A DNA stretch of 64,000 nt from Clostridia bacterium. GTDB lineage: Bacteria > Bacillota > Clostridia > Christensenellales > CAG-917. This document shows positions 16,682-26,821 of this stretch, piece by piece. Made by a program: the position numbers and the translations under genes. The notes under the pieces were generated by a model. It was not told the origin of the DNA, ran no database searches, and saw nothing but the letters and a program-made list of their open reading frames with translations. The first letter of the stretch is position 1, and the number at the start of each line of letters is the position of its first letter. The stretch is taken from the NCBI GenBank assembly GCA_017618055.1, contig JAFZVB010000018.1, positions 22,181-86,180 on the forward strand, read 5' to 3'.

Positions 16682-18304
16682 CTATTTTTTAATGTATTTG
16701 TATACCACGACACCATGTCCTGGGATGATTGTTTTTATGCTGTTATTTTCACTTGTTATTTCGCCAACAATTTGCTTAATTTCATAAGCTTCTATTTTGT
16801 CTGCAGAGGTGTAATTATCCTTTGTTAAAATGTCTGGATTGAACTTGAATGTCTTTGCAGATTTTGACTTGTTGAAGAAACAAATAGCAATACCATCTTC
16901 TAGTGGTTTTGCAAGAACATCTACCTTTCCTTTTATAATTCTTTTTGCTTGCTTGCAAAGATTGTCTTGGTCTATTGCAATTAAGTCTTTATTTGTTACT
17001 ATATCCAAAACTGGTTTAGTAATCTTTCTTAAATCATTTCCAAGAACTAGTGGGGAAGCCATCATACACCAGAGAGCAAAGTGTGCCAGATTTTCATCAT
17101 ATGTTAACTTTCCATTTCCAACCTCAAGCATATCTGGATCATTGAAATGATATGGGGAAGCATGGTTATATAATTTTACATTTCTTCCATAAATTAACAT
17201 CATCCATGGCCACCAAGCTTTAATATCTGGAGTTGTTCTCCACATATTTCCAGCAGCATAACCCCAAAGCCAAGGTTTTCTAAATCCCCATTCGCAGATA
17301 GAGAAGGTTATAGGTTTAATATCTGCTTTGTTTTCTTCTGCAACTTGCTTGGAAGCATTAACTAAAGCATATGCCATTTTCTTATATTGTAATTTTGCAC
17401 TTGTGATACCATTTGTTACAGGGTTGAATAATTCAATCTTGTTGTCTCCTGCATTAAGTTTAATAACTGTTTGGAATCTTGCTGTGACATTTATTTTCTT
17501 TTGTCCAGGGCAGGTGATGTAATATCCGTCATCTCCGTTAACTTTAACAGTTATGTATTTATCATACTTTCTACCATATTTTCTAACCAAAAGGGTTATT
17601 ACATATTCGCCTTCTTCCTTAACTGCAATATTAAATATTGCTTTTCCTTTTCCTGCATCCAGTCCAGATATAATAGAACCACCTTCAACTTTCTTGCAAG
17701 GCATAAACTTTGCAAAGCCTTCAAGTTTTGCATTACTGCATAAATACTTTTCTGAATTATTAGTTCCAAGTGGTGTAATCTCTATACCATAAATAATTGG
17801 AGCATATGGAGACATTTTAATGTTATGACAAAAGTCATACTTTAAATACTCGCAGCCCCATCTTGCATATGTTAAAGCATCCCTTTCTTCGTTGCCTAAG
17901 CCAGCAGGCATATCTTCACAAGTTAAAGTACCATTAGAGGAATATATTCCAAGTTTTAATCCTAAAGCATTTACATCTTTAACTAGAGCAGGGATACCTC
18001 TTGGGAATGTCGCATAGTCTGCTTGCATATTTCCGTCTTTGTCTCTTTCTCCACATTGCCAGTTGTCATCTATATTTACATAAATGTAACCAGCATCCTT
18101 AAGACCACTTTCTGCCATAACTTTTGCTGTTTCTAGAATAAGATCTTCGTTTACATGATTTGCAAAAGTATTCCATGTAGACCAACCCATTAATGGAGTT
18201 CTTCTTCCATTGGTTAAATATGGTTCATCTTTAATTTCATCTACGGTTTTCTTTACAAAAAGAGACTTTAGATAACAAATAGGACACATTCCATTTCTTT
18301 TCAT
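16682..18304 (-). CDS. GH27-type alpha-galactosidase with inserted carbohydrate-binding-like domain
   Basis: 540 residues with no signal peptide, hence cytoplasmic. Clan GH-D barrel motifs: PLMGWSTWN (37-45), NIDDNWQ, nucleophile D157 in YLKYDFC, CEWG (337-340), and acid/base Asp in NDPDMLEVGN (389-391). About 140 residues (about 162-305) are inserted between the nucleophile strand and the next helix. They are beta-rich (GEYVITLLVRKYG, YITVKVNGDDGYYI, LNAGDNKIEL) and resemble CBM6/35-like modules. RBS AGAGG supports the start at 18304. A C-terminal beta-sandwich ends the protein. It should release galactose from imported alpha-galactosides. Confidence 0.85.
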   Translation of the reverse strand: MKRNGMCPICYLKSLFVKKTVDEIKDEPYLTNGRRTPLMGWSTWNTFANHVNEDLILETAKVMAESGLKDAGYIYVNIDDNWQCGERDKDGNMQADYATFPRGIPALVKDVNALGLKLGIYSSNGTLTCEDMPAGLGNEERDALTYARWGCEYLKYDFCHNIKMSPYAPIIYGIEITPLGTNNSEKYLCSNAKLEGFAKFMPCKKVEGGSIISGLDAGKGKAIFNIAVKEEGEYVITLLVRKYGRKYDKYITVKVNGDDGYYITCPGQKKINVTARFQTVIKLNAGDNKIELFNPVTNGITSAKLQYKKMAYALVNASKQVAEENKADIKPITFSICEWGFRKPWLWGYAAGNMWRTTPDIKAWWPWMMLIYGRNVKLYNHASPYHFNDPDMLEVGNGKLTYDENLAHFALWCMMASPLVLGNDLRKITKPVLDIVTNKDLIAIDQDNLCKQAKRIIKGKVDVLAKPLEDGIAICFFNKSKSAKTFKFNPDILTKDNYTSADKIEAYEIKQIVGEITSENNSIKTIIPGHGVVVYKYIKK

Positions 18305-18332
18305 ACTGTACCTCTAAAATGATATTTAACTA

Positions 18333-18361
18333 ATTATAGTCCAAAACAAATTATAAGACAA
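18333..18361 (-). promoter_or_regulatory. Promoter of the GH27-oxidoreductase operon
   Basis: Minus strand TTGTCT (18356-18361), 17 bp, TATAAT (18333-18338). A second TATAAT lies 18 bp further upstream. The rest of the divergent intergenic region (18305-18570) shows no gene. Confidence 0.65.
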
Positions 18362-18481
18362 CAAATCTAAATTGTACACAATCCAAAAAGTGTAATAAAT
18401 ATGTGGTTTTAAGTGTTTAGAATAGCCAAAAAATAATTTTTAAATAAAAATTAACCCCGTTAGAATGCGGAAAATCTTTTA

Positions 18482-18510
18482 TTGATATACCTAAATACTT
18501 ATGATAAAAT
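18482..18510 (+). promoter_or_regulatory. Promoter of the large LRR/InlB-repeat gene
   Basis: TTGATA (18482-18487), 17 bp, extended -10 TGATAAAAT (18502-18510). The leader that follows carries TGTATGTGCATT (18517-18528), identical to the leader of the pilus operon at 122-133. Confidence 0.65.
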
Positions 18511-18570
18511 ATAGTTTGTATGTGCATTTATGCGCAATACGTATGTATATGTAAGAAAGGGAATTTTATA

Positions 18571-21500
18571 ATGAGTGAAGACGATGTAAAGAAGAACGTT
18601 GGTCCACAAGCACCACAAAGACCTGGAGCTCCAGCAAGACCAGGTGCGCCTGCTAGACCAGCGCCAGTTAGACCTAGTGCACCACCTGCACCAAGTCAAC
18701 CAAGTGCTCCTCCTAGACCCCAAGCACAGCCAAAAGAAGATGTAAAAGCAGCACCTGTTGCACCACATAGACCTGTTCAACCAGCAGCAAAGGTAGAGGA
18801 AAAGCCAGTAGCAAGCCAACCACAGCAACAAGCTCAAGCACAACCAGCACAAAACACAAAAACAGATATAGCTAACAAGATTGTTAGACTTGAGACAACC
18901 GCTCTTAGACCAGTTTGTTCTAAGAAAGCAGATACTCATATTTCAGCCGAAACAAGAGAAAAACTAAATTTAGGTTTTGAAAGTTTGGCAAGAGGAGAAT
19001 ATGGTGCTGCAGATGGTATTTTTGATGGCATTTTAGCAAAGGAAAATAATCCTGTTGCCTTAGGTGGTTCTATTCTTGCTGTTTCTGGAGCAAAAGATAA
19101 GAATACATTCAGTAAAGTTCATGCAATAAATTACACAGATTATAAAACCCTTACAAAATATATAGATACTGAAGTTAATCAAGAAGAAGCTCTTCAATTT
19201 GTTAATGTTTTCTGCGAATCTGCAGTAGAACTTACGCATCTTAAAAAATCCAAGCAATTCATGGAATGTTATAACTGCTTAAATGTTTATAACGTTGAGA
19301 GTTGTAAAAAGTTGAATAGAACTGCATACGATTACGCTGTTCTTTTAATTAGAGAGAATAGGGATATAGAAATCGCATCTAAATTGTTAGATGTTTCTGT
19401 TCCTAAACTTTGTAATGGAAGAGTATTCTCATACTATTTCGCATTTGTCCAATATATTATTGGTTCAGCTATTTCAGTAGGACTTTTTGATTTAGCAGAT
19501 AAATGGATCAAGAACTTACTTGCACAAGACGACATGGACTTATACGGACACTGGTCTGCTCTTAAGGTTGAATATAAAGCCAAGACAGATAACGAGATGT
19601 TCGCTCATTTGGAAGATGCAAATAACTATGATGAAATCAAAACAATGCTAGCAAAGACTAGAAAGGAAGATTCCACTAAGTTCTTAGATACACTTCGTAG
19701 AAGAGTACAATATTTACTTAGGAGTGATGAAGGAAAAGGAGATGCGTGTGCAAGATGGATTGGCATTTTAGCCTCAAGTCCTCGTGATGATAGAATAGAA
19801 CGTGCAACGGCAGATTTGGAACTCGTATTACATACAAGCACTCCAAAGGCAATGGAACCTGTATTTGCAAAGTTGGTAGACATTGTTTATAGAAGCAATT
19901 TAGAGCAATACACAGGTAGTATGTACAAATATGGTCTTAATGCCTTAGAAAAAGAGGAAGATTCAGATACAGCAGATAAATGGTTCTCACAAATTAATAG
20001 AGTAGACAGAACCAATTACAAAGGATATTTAGGAAAAATCCTTGTAAAACTTGGCTGTAAGAAGATAGATGACCTATATATCTATATGTCAGACTTCACA
20101 TATTTTGCAGACATAGATGCAATGATAAAGGCATCAAATGGCAAAACACCGGTTTTGGAAATGATAGCCCCATTCTTGCTTGGTTGTACAAGATATGTAT
20201 TAAAAGGTAATAGTCAAGGACAAGTTAATTCAGAGGATGGTATATTTGTAACATTCAAGGAATTATTAACCAGAATTCCAAAGGATGAATTTACTAAATC
20301 TGATTCTGTAGGACCATACGTTCTTGGAATGGCTAAAGAATGTTCGGATAAAGAGCTTTATGATCATGCAGCAGGTTTTTACAGATTATATCTTGAATAC
20401 TATCCAGATGATGATGAAGTTCAATGGAAGTTAGTTAGATGTACTGTCTTATCTAAGACAGATGATGATATTATAAACCAAGACACTCTTATTGAAGATT
20501 TGCCAGAATATAATGCAGCAGTTTCAGCAGCAGAGGCAAAGAAGAGTGAGAGAGCAGAACATTATAGACAAATAGCAGAAGAACAACATAAGAGAATTAG
20601 TGGCAAAAAACACAAGAAAGCAAAGAGAAAAGGATTGATATCCTTTATAGTAATTCTTGTTGTAGTTCTTGTTGCTGGTGCAGCTGTTGGTGGATTCTTC
20701 GGTGTAAGACAAATCCTTTATAAAGGACAAGAAGGATTAACATATACAGCAATAGATGGCGGATACCAAGTAAGTGCAGATAAGTATTTTAAGGATTCAG
20801 TTGCAACTATTGAGGCTCAGTATGAAGGACAGCCGGTTATAGCAATTGCAGCTAATGCATTTAAAGGAAATGAGGATTTAAAGAAACTTTATATTCCAGA
20901 CACAATTATTACAATTGGTGAAGATGCATTTAAGGGATGTAAGAATTTAACCACTATTATTTATTCCGTGGATGCTGAAGATGACGAGGAGGAAGAAGTT
21001 CCAGAATCATTAGATGCTCAAAAGAGTAACATTAAAGGCTTACAGGTTATTGAATCCGGTGCATTTAGTGGTTGTTCGGCTCTAACAGATATCTTTAATT
21101 TCACAGATACTTTAACCATGATTGGTAATGGTGCATTTGAATATTGCACAGCTTTAACTACAATTACAATACCTTCATCTGTTACTTCAATGGGTTCCAA
21201 TGTATTCAACGGATGTCCAGATCTCATTATTGATGTTAAAGGTAGCAGAGATACTTCACAATGGCCATCAGACTGGGCAGGTAGTGGAGATAGCAAAGCA
21301 GATGTACACCAAGAATTTAGAATTATATATGAAACAAGAAACAACATTGGTTCAAGTTCACAAACTGTTGTAAAGAAAAACAACAAAATTGTTGAGTATG
21401 AAACAGTTCTTTTAGATAAGACATTTGAATTATTAGTTCCAGAAGAAATTCCAGGATATGTATTCACTGGTTGGTATACTCAATCTTCCGGTGGATCCGC

Positions 21501-24294
21501 TATAACAGATGCATATGGAAAGAGTATTAGAGGTTATAGTAAAGAATCTAGCGCATATGCACACTTTGAAGCAAAAGATTGTATAGTCCATTATGATGGA
21601 AATGGTAATACAAATATCACAGCAGAAGAAGCAGATGTAAGATCATATACAGGTGGAAGAATAGATCTTCTTCAAGATACCATCTTTGAAAAGACAGGAT
21701 ATTTATTCTTAGGTTGGTCTACGGATAAGAATGCAACAACACCTATTACTGAATTTATTTGCGGAACTGAGCCAAGTTACACTTTATATGCAATTTGGAA
21801 AGCAAATACAAAGAAGATTACCTTTGCACCTATGGGTGCAAATGATGGTTCTGTAATGGCAGACCAATACATTGATATAGATTCAACTGTAAAACTTAAC
21901 AAGTGTACACTAGTTAAGAATGGATATATTTTCAAAGGTTGGTCTAAATACCTTGCTGCACAAAGTGTAGATTATGCAGATGAAGCTAACTATACAATGG
22001 GACATGAAAATGTAACCCTTTATGCAGTATGGGAAGTTGCAACATTCACAGTATCATTCAACTTGGATAAAGGAACAGCAACGGGAACATATCCAGAAAC
22101 ATATCAAACAATTTCAGCTACAATAGCAATTAGTGATCCAACAAGAGCAGGTTATGACTTCTTAGGATGGACAGGAACAAACCTTGAAACCCCAACTAAG
22201 AACTTAACAATTCCAACTGGTTCATATGGTAATTTGACATACACAGCAAACTGGTCTGCAAGAACAAATCAACTTTGGTTCAACAGAAATTCAAGTACAG
22301 CAACTGGAGATATGTCTGCAATGGCTATTAAGTCAGATGCCGAAGTAACATTAACAACCTGTGGATTCTTAAATCCAGGTTATTCATTCAAAGGCTGGGC
22401 AGAAACTGCAACAGGTGAGGTTAAGTATTCGGATGGTGCTACATATGTAATGGGACTCGGAAGTCAATATTACTTATATGCTATTTGGGAAATTGCAACA
22501 TATGAAATCACATATAGATATATGGGAGGTACTGTTTCAGTAGAAAACCCAACGAGTTACACAATCAATGATACACTTGTAACTATAGTTAACCCAACAA
22601 GAGAAGGATACAACTTCGCAGGTTGGATTGGAACTGGTATTTATTCTCCAGTTATAGATATATCATTCGTTCCTGGAACAGATAGTGGCAACTATGGAAA
22701 TAGAGCATTTACTGCAACATGGGATCCATTACCATACACAATTACATATTACAAGAACGATCCAGAAAAGAATGACGATACAGATGATAAGAAGAGCGAT
22801 ATAGTCTACACAGGAACATCATATCAATTATTACCTAATACATTTGTTTATGAAGGATATAAGTTTGTTGGTTGGGCAACAGAGCGTGGTTCATCAGCAA
22901 TAGTATATACTGCAAATCAAACAATAGAATATCCACCTCAAGATATGAAATTATATGCAGTATGGAGCAGTTCATATGCGGTTGAACTCAACCAAGCAGG
23001 AACAGGATACTATATTAAATCTGTTATCAACCAAGAGCAATATATGACAATCCCAGCATTCTATTGGGATGGCAAACCAATTATTGGTATCGCAAAAGAT
23101 GCATTTAATGGAAAGTCTACAATCTTAAGCTTGACAATTGCTCATGATGAAAGTGGAGAGAGAACTTCATTTACTATTGGAGAAAATGCATTTATTAACT
23201 GTTACAAAATGACACATATTGTTATTCCAGAAGAAGTAACAGAAATTGGACTTGGTGCATTTAACTCTTGTAGAGAATTGCAATCCATTTCATTTGCTGC
23301 AACAAATGGCAATGTTTCTACAAATGGAAGATATGAATTCATTGGTAACTGTATCATAGATAACAATTACCAAGTTGGTGTAGATACAACAAGAGCAGTT
23401 GTATTCGGATTTGGCAATAGTACAATGGCTACAGACCTCAACATAACAGTTATTGGTAAGAAAGCATTCAAGGGCATGACAGGACTAAGAAATATCACTC
23501 TTCCAACTGTAACAACATTAACAATTGAAGAAGAAGCATTCTTTGGTTGTACTGGTCTTGAAGCAATCTCAATTCCAGCAAACGTTGCATCTATAAATGC
23601 TTATGCATTTAGTGGATGTTCTGGAGCCGAATCATTATACTTCGCAACTTCAGGAACTGGTGAATTAACAATTGAAAGTTACGCATTCAAGAATTGCTCC
23701 AAGATTGTTTCTGTAGAAATTCCAGAGCAATGTAGTAATATCCAACCATATGCATTTAGTGGATGTAAGGGAATAGAGGCATTGTCTGTAAACAATAACA
23801 ATAGATTCCAATATTATTCTAGAGATGATTCACTTGGATCTGGTGGTGTAAACTTTAATGCAATTATCAAGAAAGATGGAACACTTAATGTCGTAGTTGT
23901 TGGATGTGGTATGACTCAGATCAGGACACAAATGGATATAATTGGAGAAGGGGCATTCCATAATATGGGATATATCAACTACAATATGAACAACCTTCCA
24001 AAGGGAATTAAAGAGATTGGCAACTATGCATTCTATGGCTGTACATTTGCAACAAGTATGTTAAATACAAAGAATGTAACAAACATTGGTGAAGGTGCAT
24101 TTGCTGGATGTTCAAATCTTGCAACTGTAACAATAACAGATACAGTAACAACCATTGGCTCAAATGCATTTAATAACTGCAATGCATTAACATCTATAAC
24201 TTGTCCATGTACCGAGGCGAATAAACCAGCTGGTTGGGTAGCAGATTGGTACGGAAATGTAAGTGCAGATAAGATTGTTTGGGCACAAGCATAA
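18571..24294 (+). CDS. 1907-residue transmembrane BspA-LRR / InlB-repeat protein
   Basis: The start is ATG 18571 (MSEDDVKK), set by AGAAAGGGA at 18554-18562; an in-frame ATG 17 codons upstream lies in the leader. Domains: Pro/Ala-rich segment (about 10-100); a long helical, TPR-like region (about 105-660); a basic patch (KKHKKAKRK); one membrane helix (about 688-710). After it come four BspA-type LRRs (about 724-893, IG-x2-AF-x-GC-x2-L), seven InlB B-repeats ending in GY-x-F-x-GW (about 917-1465), and about ten more LRRs to the end (1468-1890). With no signal peptide and basic residues before the helix, the first 685 residues should be cytoplasmic and the repeats outside. A hairpin terminator follows. 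Confidence 0.85.
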   Translation: MSEDDVKKNVGPQAPQRPGAPARPGAPARPAPVRPSAPPAPSQPSAPPRPQAQPKEDVKAAPVAPHRPVQPAAKVEEKPVASQPQQQAQAQPAQNTKTDIANKIVRLETTALRPVCSKKADTHISAETREKLNLGFESLARGEYGAADGIFDGILAKENNPVALGGSILAVSGAKDKNTFSKVHAINYTDYKTLTKYIDTEVNQEEALQFVNVFCESAVELTHLKKSKQFMECYNCLNVYNVESCKKLNRTAYDYAVLLIRENRDIEIASKLLDVSVPKLCNGRVFSYYFAFVQYIIGSAISVGLFDLADKWIKNLLAQDDMDLYGHWSALKVEYKAKTDNEMFAHLEDANNYDEIKTMLAKTRKEDSTKFLDTLRRRVQYLLRSDEGKGDACARWIGILASSPRDDRIERATADLELVLHTSTPKAMEPVFAKLVDIVYRSNLEQYTGSMYKYGLNALEKEEDSDTADKWFSQINRVDRTNYKGYLGKILVKLGCKKIDDLYIYMSDFTYFADIDAMIKASNGKTPVLEMIAPFLLGCTRYVLKGNSQGQVNSEDGIFVTFKELLTRIPKDEFTKSDSVGPYVLGMAKECSDKELYDHAAGFYRLYLEYYPDDDEVQWKLVRCTVLSKTDDDIINQDTLIEDLPEYNAAVSAAEAKKSERAEHYRQIAEEQHKRISGKKHKKAKRKGLISFIVILVVVLVAGAAVGGFFGVRQILYKGQEGLTYTAIDGGYQVSADKYFKDSVATIEAQYEGQPVIAIAANAFKGNEDLKKLYIPDTIITIGEDAFKGCKNLTTIIYSVDAEDDEEEEVPESLDAQKSNIKGLQVIESGAFSGCSALTDIFNFTDTLTMIGNGAFEYCTALTTITIPSSVTSMGSNVFNGCPDLIIDVKGSRDTSQWPSDWAGSGDSKADVHQEFRIIYETRNNIGSSSQTVVKKNNKIVEYETVLLDKTFELLVPEEIPGYVFTGWYTQSSGGSAITDAYGKSIRGYSKESSAYAHFEAKDCIVHYDGNGNTNITAEEADVRSYTGGRIDLLQDTIFEKTGYLFLGWSTDKNATTPITEFICGTEPSYTLYAIWKANTKKITFAPMGANDGSVMADQYIDIDSTVKLNKCTLVKNGYIFKGWSKYLAAQSVDYADEANYTMGHENVTLYAVWEVATFTVSFNLDKGTATGTYPETYQTISATIAISDPTRAGYDFLGWTGTNLETPTKNLTIPTGSYGNLTYTANWSARTNQLWFNRNSSTATGDMSAMAIKSDAEVTLTTCGFLNPGYSFKGWAETATGEVKYSDGATYVMGLGSQYYLYAIWEIATYEITYRYMGGTVSVENPTSYTINDTLVTIVNPTREGYNFAGWIGTGIYSPVIDISFVPGTDSGNYGNRAFTATWDPLPYTITYYKNDPEKNDDTDDKKSDIVYTGTSYQLLPNTFVYEGYKFVGWATERGSSAIVYTANQTIEYPPQDMKLYAVWSSSYAVELNQAGTGYYIKSVINQEQYMTIPAFYWDGKPIIGIAKDAFNGKSTILSLTIAHDESGERTSFTIGENAFINCYKMTHIVIPEEVTEIGLGAFNSCRELQSISFAATNGNVSTNGRYEFIGNCIIDNNYQVGVDTTRAVVFGFGNSTMATDLNITVIGKKAFKGMTGLRNITLPTVTTLTIEEEAFFGCTGLEAISIPANVASINAYAFSGCSGAESLYFATSGTGELTIESYAFKNCSKIVSVEIPEQCSNIQPYAFSGCKGIEALSVNNNNRFQYYSRDDSLGSGGVNFNAIIKKDGTLNVVVVGCGMTQIRTQMDIIGEGAFHNMGYINYNMNNLPKGIKEIGNYAFYGCTFATSMLNTKNVTNIGEGAFAGCSNLATVTITDTVTTIGSNAFNNCNALTSITCPCTEANKPAGWVADWYGNVSADKIVWAQA

Positions 24295-24301
24295 AAAACA
24301 A

Positions 24302-24333
24302 AAATAAGTCTAGCATTGTGCTAGATTTATTTA
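24302..24333 (+). terminator. Terminator after the LRR/InlB-repeat gene
   Basis: TCTAGC (24309-24314) pairs with GCTAGA (24320-24325), and the arms extend with AAATAA/TTTATTT. The T-tract is interrupted, so strength is uncertain. Confidence 0.6.
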
Positions 24334-24358
24334 TATAAAGAATAACGGGGAGAACTTT

Positions 24359-26410
24359 ATGGACACAAAGTATAACGCTTTATTTACGCCATGGAAAATT
24401 GGCAACTTAGAAATTAAGAATAGAATAGTTATGACTTCTATGGGTGGTACATCCATTTTTGGTTGGATGGAACCAAACCATTTTGACAAAGAAGCAGCAC
24501 ATTTCCTTTTAGAAAGAGCAAAAAACAATGTAGGATTAATCCTTCCTGGCATTGCTCCTATTAGGGATATTTTAATGGGGAAGTGGCTATATAAAGGCAA
24601 AGGTAAGTTCAAAAAACTTAAAGAGTTTATGGATGAATTCCACAAAACAGGCGCCAAGATGTTTGTACAGCTCACAGCTGGATTTGGAAGGAGTTTGGCT
24701 ATAAATGATTTAATGGTTAAAGCATACGAAAATAAAGCCCTAGGAACGCTCTTAAAGCCTATCCTTAATGTAGACTATTTAACAGCTTCTGCTTCAGCAA
24801 CTCCTAATAGATGGTTTGATAGTGTATATAGCAGACCTCTAACAGTTGATGAAATCAAAGAGATGATAGAAGCATTTGCTAAGACTGCAAAACTTTGTAA
24901 GGACGCAGGTGTAGATGGTGTAGAAATCCATGCTGTTCATGAAGGTTATCTTTTAGACCAATTCACAATGAAATATACAAACCAAAGGGAAGACGAATAT
25001 GGTGGTTCTTTAGAGAACAGATATAGATTCCCAGCAGAGATTGTAAAAGCAATTAAAGAGGTTTGTGGAAAGGACTTCCCAGTATCTTTAAGATACTCTG
25101 TAATCTCAAAGACAAAAGACTTCGGAAGGGGTGCTCTTCCTGGCGAAGATTATGTAGAAGTTGGAAGAGATATGGAGGAGAGTAAATGGGCAGCTAAGTT
25201 CTTGCAAGATGCAGGATATGATATGCTCAACTGTGATAACGGAACATATGATGCATGGTATTGGGCACACCCACCAGCGTACATGCCAACAAACTGTAAC
25301 CTAAGTGATGTTGCAGAGATTAAAAAGTATGTAGATATTCCTGTTGTTTGTGCAGGAAGAATGGAACCAGAAGTTGGTGCTAAGGCTATAGAGAATAATG
25401 AAATAGATGCAATGGGTGTTGCACGTCAGTTCCTTGCAGATCCAGAGTGGATAACAAAGTTAATGAATGATGATATAGCATCCATAAGACCATGTATTTG
25501 CTGTCATAATGCTTGTTTCAATATGGCTCACTACAATGGTGTACCAAATGACCAAGCTCTTTCAGACAATGCAGGAATGGCTAGATGTGCACTTAACCCG
25601 GAGACAATGCAATCCAAAAAATACAAGATTGTTAAGACAAAGACACCAAAGAAAATTGCAATTATTGGTGGTGGTATAGGTGGTCTTGAAAGTGCAAGAG
25701 TACTAGCTCTTCGTGGACATAAACCAACCATCTTTGAAAAGAGTGATAAGCTAGGTGGAGCATTCATACCAGCAGCTGCACCATACTTCAAAGAGAAGGA
25801 TAGAGATCTAATTGAGTGGTATAAAAAAGAGATGAAAGATCTTGGTGTTGAGATTAAATTTAATGCTGAAATTAAGTCTATGGAAGACATAAAAGACTAT
25901 GATGATTACATCATTGCAACAGGTGCAAAAGCAAGGAAAATTGGCACACCTGGAGTAGAGAATTCTGTAGAAGCAATAGACTACTTATTGGGCAAGAAAG
26001 AAGTTGGTGAAACAGTAGTAATTATTGGTGGTGGATTGACCGGTTGTGAGATAGCTTATGACCTATTCCATAAGGGCAAAAAACCTATCATTGTTGAGAT
26101 GAAAAATGACCTAATTGCAATACGTGGAATATGCCTTGCAAACTCTAGTTATTTGAGAGATTTCTTTGCACTAAATAAGGTACCAGTTTACCTCAGAGCA
26201 AAGGTAAAAAAGATTAATGCAGATAGTGTAGAGATTGTGGACTGTAATGGCGAAAACAAGACTTTATCATGCAATAATAGCATTTTATCTGTCGGTTATG
26301 TACCAACACCAGTTTTAGATGGTAAACACAATTTGGTTGGAGATTGCTCTAAAGTTGGCAATTTAAGAACCGTAATTTGGAAGGCTTGGGACATCGCAAT
26401 GAAGATATAA
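24359..26410 (+). CDS. Old-yellow-enzyme-family Fe-S flavoprotein (NADH:flavin oxidoreductase / enoate reductase type)
   Basis: 683 residues. An FMN-binding TIM barrel (about 1-370) contains GVDGVEIHAVHEGYLLDQF and YGGSLENRYRF. A 4Fe-4S cluster motif follows (CICCHNAC near 379 with a further Cys in MARC). A C-terminal FAD/NAD(P)H unit (about 430-683) has two Rossmann motifs, IIGGGIGGLESA and IIGGGLTGCEIA. This is the layout of 2,4-dienoyl-CoA reductase, enoate reductase and the bile-acid BaiCD/BaiH enzymes; the substrate cannot be told apart by eye. RBS GGGGAG at 24347-24352. It heads an apparent three-gene operon. Confidence 0.88.
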   Translation: MDTKYNALFTPWKIGNLEIKNRIVMTSMGGTSIFGWMEPNHFDKEAAHFLLERAKNNVGLILPGIAPIRDILMGKWLYKGKGKFKKLKEFMDEFHKTGAKMFVQLTAGFGRSLAINDLMVKAYENKALGTLLKPILNVDYLTASASATPNRWFDSVYSRPLTVDEIKEMIEAFAKTAKLCKDAGVDGVEIHAVHEGYLLDQFTMKYTNQREDEYGGSLENRYRFPAEIVKAIKEVCGKDFPVSLRYSVISKTKDFGRGALPGEDYVEVGRDMEESKWAAKFLQDAGYDMLNCDNGTYDAWYWAHPPAYMPTNCNLSDVAEIKKYVDIPVVCAGRMEPEVGAKAIENNEIDAMGVARQFLADPEWITKLMNDDIASIRPCICCHNACFNMAHYNGVPNDQALSDNAGMARCALNPETMQSKKYKIVKTKTPKKIAIIGGGIGGLESARVLALRGHKPTIFEKSDKLGGAFIPAAAPYFKEKDRDLIEWYKKEMKDLGVEIKFNAEIKSMEDIKDYDDYIIATGAKARKIGTPGVENSVEAIDYLLGKKEVGETVVIIGGGLTGCEIAYDLFHKGKKPIIVEMKNDLIAIRGICLANSSYLRDFFALNKVPVYLRAKVKKINADSVEIVDCNGENKTLSCNNSILSVGYVPTPVLDGKHNLVGDCSKVGNLRTVIWKAWDIAMKI

Positions 26411-26428
26411 TTTAGGGGTGAAAAAACT

Positions 26429-26821
26429 ATGCAAGAAGTATATGATTTTTTAAAGAAATGTGGCACATATTATTTGGCAACTGTAGAGGGCACAGAACCT
26501 AAGGTTAGACCATTTGGAACAATTAATATTTTTGATGGTAAATTATACATTCAAACAGGCAAAGTTAAGCCAACATATAGACAAATAAAAGCCAATCCAA
26601 ATGTTGAGATAAGTGCATTCATAAATGGTCAATGGATAAGACTAAAAGGCAAGCTTGTTGAGGATGACAGAAGGGAAGCAAAGAAGTCTATGTTAGATGC
26701 TTATCCAGAACTTAGAGGAATGTACAATGAAGATGATGGCAATACTGTTGTTTTCTATTTTGAGGATGCAGTTGCAACATTCTATTCATTTGGTGGTGTA
26801 CCTAAGGAAGTGAGATTTTAA
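26429..26821 (+). CDS. Pyridoxamine 5'-phosphate oxidase-like split-barrel flavoprotein
   Basis: 130 residues, the length of stand-alone FMN-binding split barrels. Typical elements are YYLATVEGTEPKVRPFG at the N-terminus, then LYIQTGKVKPTYRQIKANPNVEISAF. These proteins bind FMN or F420 as dimers and reduce small molecules. It begins 18 bp after the OYE-type gene and ends overlapping the next start (TAATG), so it is probably a functional partner in the same reductive pathway. Confidence 0.85.
   Translation: MQEVYDFLKKCGTYYLATVEGTEPKVRPFGTINIFDGKLYIQTGKVKPTYRQIKANPNVEISAFINGQWIRLKGKLVEDDRREAKKSMLDAYPELRGMYNEDDGNTVVFYFEDAVATFYSFGGVPKEVRF

Noticed and set aside
18520..18570. Cys-containing N-terminal extension of the large LRR protein
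   Set aside because: It lies between the promoter and the ribosome site; the start at 18571 has AGAAAGGGA at correct spacing.
18499..18939. Minus-strand frame rich in Trp, Cys and Leu
   Set aside because: It is the complement of the Pro/Ala-rich codons of the large protein; no ribosome site and unlikely composition.
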